Assembly (NCBI GenBank): GCA_026225595.1
Contig: JAMFTB010000040.1
Span: 1-35,319 of the forward strand
Source of the DNA: Terriglobus sp.
Lineage (GTDB): Bacteria > Acidobacteriota > Terriglobia > Terriglobales > Acidobacteriaceae
Direction: 5' to 3'
Length of the DNA: 35,319 bases
Positions 30,062 to 35,319 of the stretch are shown here, piece after piece. The notes under the pieces are model-generated. The model was not told the DNA's origin. It saw only the letters and a list, made by a program, of their open reading frames with translations, and did no database searches. Both the position numbers and the translations under genes were made by a program. Each line of letters begins with the position of its first letter. Position 1 is the stretch's first letter.

Positions 30062-30308
30062 TCGTTTCAGTCCAAAAGCGTGCGGTGTTGCGTTTTAACT
30101 GCCGGGATGAGGTGCTGCATTCGACGCCAAGGGATGCGACGCGATTACATCTCCGGTAACTCGTTGGAAAAACCCGGCAGAGAAGAGAAGCAAATGTTTT
30201 GTTTAGCCAATCATATCGATGGGACACTGACTTCGGCAAGGAGTCGCGGTACCTGTGAGATAACGTTTCATAACTCTCCCATTTGGGTACTATCCTTCCG
30301 CCTGATCA

Positions 30309-33002
30309 TTACTTAAGTACTGTAATTGCTGCCGCGCCCACACCAAAGGCCGAAAAGACGGTTGCGTAGTCCAGGATGTTCTTCAGGAAGGTGGGCTTCA
30401 CCGGCTTTTCCGGCACCACGATGGTATCTCCCGGGAAGACAGCTGCGGAGGCGAAATTGTCGCTCCACAGGCCGCTGTGGACGGTCTGCTTGCTGAGAAT
30501 GGAGCCATCGGCGCGCACCAGGAACTCACGTGAAACGTCTGCGGTGCGGGTGGCCTTGCCGGCCAGCCGCAGGTAGTCCGCCACGCGATGGTCGCCGTTG
30601 TATAGGAAGACGTTCTGCCCGTAGACAGAGCCCACCACGCTGATGACCGCGGGCCGCGACGGCACACGGAAGCTGTCACCGTTTTCCAGCGTCAGGTCTG
30701 GGATAGAATCCACACCCGCGCTATTGGACTTAAAGTCCAATACCACCCGGCCAGTTGACCGCAGACGGCGCAGCTGGATGATCAATTCTTTTTCGTCCTG
30801 CGTCTGGCTGATGGCGTAAGGCGTTGTGGACGATAGCGCACGGATGGCGCCGGCGCGCTCTTCCTCCCGCTCCACGCTCGCAATGTACTCATCCAGGCGC
30901 TGCTGCTGCAGCACGCGGGCGCTTTCGCGGGTGAAGGCGGCTCCGTACAGGTAAGCGTTCTTGGTCAGGCCACCGGCGCGCTTCACCACGTCTGCCAGCG
31001 TCTCGCCCGGCGCCACGCTGTACACACCAGAGGAGCCAAATTCACCTTCCAGGCGGATGTACTTCGTCTGCTCGTCCTGCGAGACATGGATGTCAGATTG
31101 CGAGACGATGGTGACAACGTCACCCGGCTGCAGTTCCTTATCCTCGGCAGTGTCATGATCCATGACCAGCCGGCCCAGATGAAAGGGCACCAGCGAGTTG
31201 CGCAGGGTAGTGGGGTCCAGACGCTCAATCGTAGCGTAGGACCAGTCGATTTCCGGCGCTGGAATCAGGATGTCCACGTGGTGGCTGGTAGTGGCAGCCA
31301 GCCGGTCTGATGCAAATTCCTGCTGCTCCGCAACGCTGCTCTGTCCTTCGCGCTCCGTGGCGCTGGGCAGAACCTGGTCCCGCTCCCCGGTTGCGCCAAT
31401 CACGCGTGTGATGTTTTGCGTGCTTGTGGGTGTTGTAGCGGCGGCAGCGGCGTTGTTGGCATTCGGATTGGTGGTGGGGGTGCTGACTGCGGCCGAATCC
31501 GTCGGTCCGTTGGGCTGACCGTTATTGGGCGAGCCAGTATTGCTGGTGTTGGTCTGCGCGCCGTTGGAGGCCGATCCTGGCTGTGATGGCGGGTCCGGCA
31601 GGAACAATGGCGTTGGCAGGCCCAGGCGGTTGCGTGCATTCCAGTAGTCCGGCGTCAGCAGCGACTCGCGGTCCGGAAGGATCTCGCTGAGGCGCATACC
31701 CGGATGCCATGGGAAGCGGCCCGCATTGGCGAGGTTGCCACGGATGGTGACAGAGTCGCGATAGCCGCGCAGCACTGAGTCTGCCCGCAGCACATCGCCG
31801 TCAGCCAGCTTGGTAGAGAGCCCCGCTGCGTCCAGCGCAATGGTAATGGCGTGGCGATCGCGGTGATTCTCAATGCGCTCAATGGAGAGGCGCGAACCAG
31901 CAGCGGTGGCGGTAAATCCGCCGGCCAGCTTCAGCAGATCGTCCACTGAGGCGGGGCCGTTCAGCTCGTAGACTGCCGGGTGCCGCACCGCTCCGCTGAG
32001 CGCCACCTGCGAGCCAACGAACGGGATGAAAATGACGTCGCCAGCCTGCAGCGGAATGTCGTTGCTCTTGTCGCCACTCAGCAGAAAGCTGTACAGATCC
32101 GCAGTGGCGGCCACTTTCCCGGCACGGCGCACCTCAATCTTGCGCAGCGAACCCTGCTGCGTGGGCCCGCCGGAGACAAAGATCGCGTTGAGCAGCGTGG
32201 ACAGAGCGGAGACCGTGTAGCTGCCCGGGCGGCGCGCCTCACCCATGACAAAGACCTGGATGGAGCGCAGGTGGCCAAGGTCAACTGCGAACTCAAAGTT
32301 GCGGTAGGTTCGGCTCAGCTCGCGCTGCAGCTGTGGCTGCAGGTCGCTCATGTGCTGGCCCGAGACATGAACCGTGCCAACCTGCGGAATGTAGATGTTG
32401 CCCGCGCGATCGATCGTCAGGCGGCTGTTCAGGTTGGTGTGGCCCCACAGCCGCAGCACGATCTCATCACCCGGGCCCAGCACGTAGTCAGGCGTTACCG
32501 GAACTTGATCGGCTGGTGCAAAGGTGGAAAGCGGCTTGGTGAAAAGGTCCTGCCCGAAGATAGGCAGCAGGATGCCGGTGGATTCACGCGCCATGCGCTG
32601 CAAATCCGTGATGGGCTGCGGCGGCAGCATCAGCATGGTCTGGTTGTTGTTGGTGGTGGTGAAGCCGCCATTGTCTACGTAAACGCCCGCTGTGCCCTGC
32701 GTGCCGGTCTGGCCACCGTTCAGATAGTTGGGCCCAATGGCGTTGCCATATTGGCCGCCGTTCCCCATCAAATTGGTGGGGTCACCCAACTGATTGTTGT
32801 TCGAGCAGCCCAGCGTGGGGTCCAGGCAGTAGTCCGACGAAGACGTGCCCGTAGCGCCCGTATAAGAGCCTGTGGCGCCTGTGGAATAGCCGCCGGTTGT
32901 GCCATTCGACGTCTGCGCCAGCAAGGGCAGCGACGCGATGGAAAGCAGGAACAAGCCAATGGCTTTGGAAATGGTCTTCTGCAAAGTCTGCTCTCTGCTC
33001 AC
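30309..33002 (-). CDS. SLBB-domain polysaccharide export protein (Wza-like)
   Basis: Signal peptide ISKAIGLFLLSIASLPLLAQ; YVLGPGDEIVLRLWGHTNLNSRLTIDRAGNIYIPQVGTVHVSG, repeated SLBB segments (VFVMGEARRPGSYTVSALSTLLNAIFVSGG; VALSGAVRHPAVYEL; RLEGEFGSSGVYSVAPGETLADVVKRAGG); GTG start. Confidence 0.9.
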   Translation of the reverse strand: MSREQTLQKTISKAIGLFLLSIASLPLLAQTSNGTTGGYSTGATGSYTGATGTSSSDYCLDPTLGCSNNNQLGDPTNLMGNGGQYGNAIGPNYLNGGQTGTQGTAGVYVDNGGFTTTNNNQTMLMLPPQPITDLQRMARESTGILLPIFGQDLFTKPLSTFAPADQVPVTPDYVLGPGDEIVLRLWGHTNLNSRLTIDRAGNIYIPQVGTVHVSGQHMSDLQPQLQRELSRTYRNFEFAVDLGHLRSIQVFVMGEARRPGSYTVSALSTLLNAIFVSGGPTQQGSLRKIEVRRAGKVAATADLYSFLLSGDKSNDIPLQAGDVIFIPFVGSQVALSGAVRHPAVYELNGPASVDDLLKLAGGFTATAAGSRLSIERIENHRDRHAITIALDAAGLSTKLADGDVLRADSVLRGYRDSVTIRGNLANAGRFPWHPGMRLSEILPDRESLLTPDYWNARNRLGLPTPLFLPDPPSQPGSASNGAQTNTSNTGSPNNGQPNGPTDSAAVSTPTTNPNANNAAAAATTPTSTQNITRVIGATGERDQVLPSATEREGQSSVAEQQEFASDRLAATTSHHVDILIPAPEIDWSYATIERLDPTTLRNSLVPFHLGRLVMDHDTAEDKELQPGDVVTIVSQSDIHVSQDEQTKYIRLEGEFGSSGVYSVAPGETLADVVKRAGGLTKNAYLYGAAFTRESARVLQQQRLDEYIASVEREEERAGAIRALSSTTPYAISQTQDEKELIIQLRRLRSTGRVVLDFKSNSAGVDSIPDLTLENGDSFRVPSRPAVISVVGSVYGQNVFLYNGDHRVADYLRLAGKATRTADVSREFLVRADGSILSKQTVHSGLWSDNFASAAVFPGDTIVVPEKPVKPTFLKNILDYATVFSAFGVGAAAITVLK

Positions 33003-33190
33003 AAATCCTTGCGACGACAGGCGATTTCACAGCCAACGACGCAGGTCCATCCGATTCTATCGCACAAAACCCGGTAACTCCGGGAGGTATAGCGAGAGTC
33101 AACCTTTGGACGCCGCACCATGCGAAGGGTGAGTAAGCACCGAACCACCCGATGGACTGTACGAAACGATGACGCGTATCGACGCGGACG

Positions 33191-34435
33191 CTATTCCACC
33201 AGTGTGCGGGCGACCCTGTCGCTGATGCCGCACAGAATCTCGTAGACGCTGGTGCCCGCCAGCGCTGCCTGCTCATCTGCGCCAACAAACTCTGCGCGCT
33301 GCTCGCCAATCAGCACCACCTCATCGCCAATGGCAGCGTGAGGAATTGCCGAGACATCCACCACCGTCAGATCCATGGAGACGCGGCCAACGATGGGTGC
33401 GCGCATGCCGTGTACCAGAACGCTGCCGCCCGGCTGAGCCGTGGAAGAGGACAGGCCGCGGCGGAAGCCGTCTGCATAGCCGACCGGCAGCAGCGCCACA
33501 CGCATGTGCGCCGGTGCAACAAATGTTGCGCTGTAGCCAACGGTATCGCCCACGCCAATCTCGCGCAGGCTGATGATGCGCGTCTTCCAGGTCATGACCG
33601 GCTGCAGGCTGGCGGCGACGTTCGCCACAGCTGCAGGCCCATCAAGATGAAGGAATGCCAACGGTAGAGCGTAGCCGTACAGCGCCAGGCCCGCGCGCGT
33701 CATGGCGCGTGCGCCCACGCTCTCTGCCAGCGCAGACACTTCGCGTGCTGCGTAGCCGCTATCAGTAGACGACGTATTGCCCGCATGAACCCATGCCGGA
33801 TGCAAGCCGGCCGCGGCTACCTGCACAAGCGCCTTTGCAAAGGCGATGGTCTGCTGATGGTTCTGCGGATCATCCGCCACCTCCGTCGACGCAAGATGCG
33901 TCATCACGCCTTCCAGCAGCAGCGGCGAGTCTGGCGTGAAGCGCGCCTGCAGCCGATCCAGCAAAGGGCCGGGAGGTACGCCCTGGCGAGCCATGCCGGT
34001 ATCAATCTCTGCATGTACGGCAACCGAGCGTGCCGGCATGCCTCGGCGGCGCGCTTCCGCCTCCAGCAGGTCCAGGTGATAGGGCTCCCACACCACGGGG
34101 GTCAGGCCACGGTCCAGCACGGCAGACTCTTCCGTGGGCCACAGGCCGCACATCACCAGAACCCGCGGCATCAGGCCCTGCGGCAGAATGCCCAGCGCGC
34201 TGCGCACGGCCACACCCTCTTCAACAGACGTAACTCCCAGCCAGCGCGCACCTGCAGCGGCCAGCACAGGGGCGCACTCCACGGCACCATGGCCGTAGGC
34301 GTCTGCCTTCACGACAGCAAGCATCTCCACCTGCGGGCCCGCGGCAGCCTGCAGCGCGCGGAAGTTATCGCGCAGCCGGCTGGCTGAAATCTCTGCCCAT
34401 ATGGGACGTGTGTGGTGTTGCGGAACCGATCGCAT
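33191..34435 (-). CDS. alr: Alanine racemase
   Basis: IWAEISASRLRDNFRALQAAAGPQVEMLAVVKADAYGHGAVE PLP-lysine motif; HAEIDTGMARQG, GVMTHLASTEV, VGYSATFVAPAHMRVALLPVGYADGF, VGRVSMDLTVVDVS. Start at 34435 preferred over 34555. Confidence 0.93.
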   Translation of the reverse strand: MRSVPQHHTRPIWAEISASRLRDNFRALQAAAGPQVEMLAVVKADAYGHGAVECAPVLAAAGARWLGVTSVEEGVAVRSALGILPQGLMPRVLVMCGLWPTEESAVLDRGLTPVVWEPYHLDLLEAEARRRGMPARSVAVHAEIDTGMARQGVPPGPLLDRLQARFTPDSPLLLEGVMTHLASTEVADDPQNHQQTIAFAKALVQVAAAGLHPAWVHAGNTSSTDSGYAAREVSALAESVGARAMTRAGLALYGYALPLAFLHLDGPAAVANVAASLQPVMTWKTRIISLREIGVGDTVGYSATFVAPAHMRVALLPVGYADGFRRGLSSSTAQPGGSVLVHGMRAPIVGRVSMDLTVVDVSAIPHAAIGDEVVLIGEQRAEFVGADEQAALAGTSVYEILCGISDRVARTLVE

Positions 34436-34699
34436 GCCTGCTTGTGATGCTACCGGGGTACGGCAGCACTGTGTAAGCGGCAAAGGCCGCGGGGAGCGGC
34501 AAGTGTGGTTCCTGTGTTGTGGCCAGATGTGGAAAAGGCGCGGCTTTCGCCGCACCCTTCACGTAGTTTTTCGCAATGTGAGAACGTGCGCGCGCTAGCG
34601 TCCGTTGCTGGGTGGCATGCAAGCCATCGCAACTACGCAGGGCACAACAATGGAGCCAACAATGAGCATTGCCATAAATAAGTAGGACACAGGGAAGAC

Positions 34700-34936
34700 C
34701 TCAAGCTCTCTAAGCGGCTTGTTGGATTACGTGTGGAACAAAATTTCCGAACCCGCGGGCAGGGCGTGCCCAGAGGTCAGGGCGGAACTGAGTGCTAGGA
34801 CTCACTCTCTCCGGCGCCGGAACGCATGGCGACAAAGCAGGGAAGGCCCAACATGCAGATGAAAGCAGATGCCACGAGCAAAGCGTGCATTGAAAATCTC
34901 TCTTTCCAAGAAAGGAACCTCTTTGGGTTCCTCTTG
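34700..34936 (+). ncRNA. Candidate structured RNA upstream of glyA (unassigned)
   Basis: Outer stem GCTTGTTGG (34717-34725)/CCAACATGC (34848-34856); inner hairpins GGGCA-GGGCG-TGCCC and GAGT-GCTAGG-ACTC; ends in hairpin CAAG-aa-AGGAACC-TCTTTG-GGTTCCT-CTTG (34907-34936). Confidence 0.3.
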
Positions 34937-35192
34937 TCTATATCTACGGTCACTCGGGCCACTTGGATTGGCCATGCAACCTCAGCTTTATGCAGAAACT
35001 ATTCGTGTGATGCCGGGCTACAACCTTCGCGTTATCTCCACAGATGAAATAATGATGACAACAAAAAAGCCTGAAGTGACACGCACAACCCGCGCCATGG
35101 TGCCGGTTACAGACACATCAAAACCGAACGAAAACAACCTGTGGCGGCGCAAAACATGCAACGCTGACACAGGAAAGAAGGAACGCTGACCA

Positions 35193-35319
35193 ATGCCCAT
35201 TGACTTTCAAGCACCGCTTGCCACGGCCGACGCAGAGATTGCACAGCTGATTGCACAGGAGGCGGTGCGGCAGCACGACGGCCTGGAGATGATTGCCAGC
35301 GAGAACTTCGTTTCGCGCG
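35193..35319 (+). CDS. glyA: Serine hydroxymethyltransferase, 3'-truncated by window edge
   Basis: [49 protein letters not shown] ribosome-binding site. Confidence 0.92.
   Translation, partial: MPIDFQAPLATADAEIAQLIAQEAVRQHDGLEMIASENFVSR

Noticed and set aside
31980-33077. 365-aa plus-strand ORF
   Set aside because: Antisense to the SLBB export gene; composition is typical of a shadow frame in GC-rich DNA, and no family motif is visible.
34740-34800. SRP (4.5S) RNA suggested by GAGGTCAGGGCGGAA
   Set aside because: The expected GGTCAGGTCCGGAAGGAAGCAGCC core is not present; only a short partial match.

Overview
This 35.3 kb, GC-rich window has the gene content and repeat style of an Acidobacteriota chromosome (inferred from the TIGR03435-type 'FEVASVR' proteins and repeats; not verified). 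It holds mostly housekeeping and envelope genes: a 5'-truncated M1 aminopeptidase, trpE, trpG, a FecR-like secreted protein, two TIGR03435-type proteins, efp, an alpha/beta hydrolase, acylphosphatase, apt, two lactonase beta-propellers, a TPR-type membrane protein, xseA, glmM, a GAF-EAL protein, two MacB/FtsX-type permeases, an HpnI-like glycosyltransferase, a GT39-type protein, a disulfide oxidoreductase, a sugar transferase, an SLBB export protein, alr, and the 5' end of glyA. No CRISPR, tRNA, rRNA or transposase gene was seen. The most interesting signal is between genes. Eight copies of a palindromic element (about 183 bp in simple form) bounded by TGTCCTGCCGGAC...GTCCGGCAGGACA sit almost against stop codons. 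Each arm reads as consecutive mini-hairpins ending in a GGTGC-TCAC-GCACC-TTTTT type intrinsic terminator, so the element looks like a mobile or repeated bidirectional terminator. The stems covary between copies, and the two arms of every full-length copy carry different stem types. Several copies contain other repeat families nested in their loops. Repeats also enter coding sequence (the FecR-like N-terminus and the XseA N-terminal extension). One lactonase gene appears to have an ATC codon where its Tat signal peptide should start.
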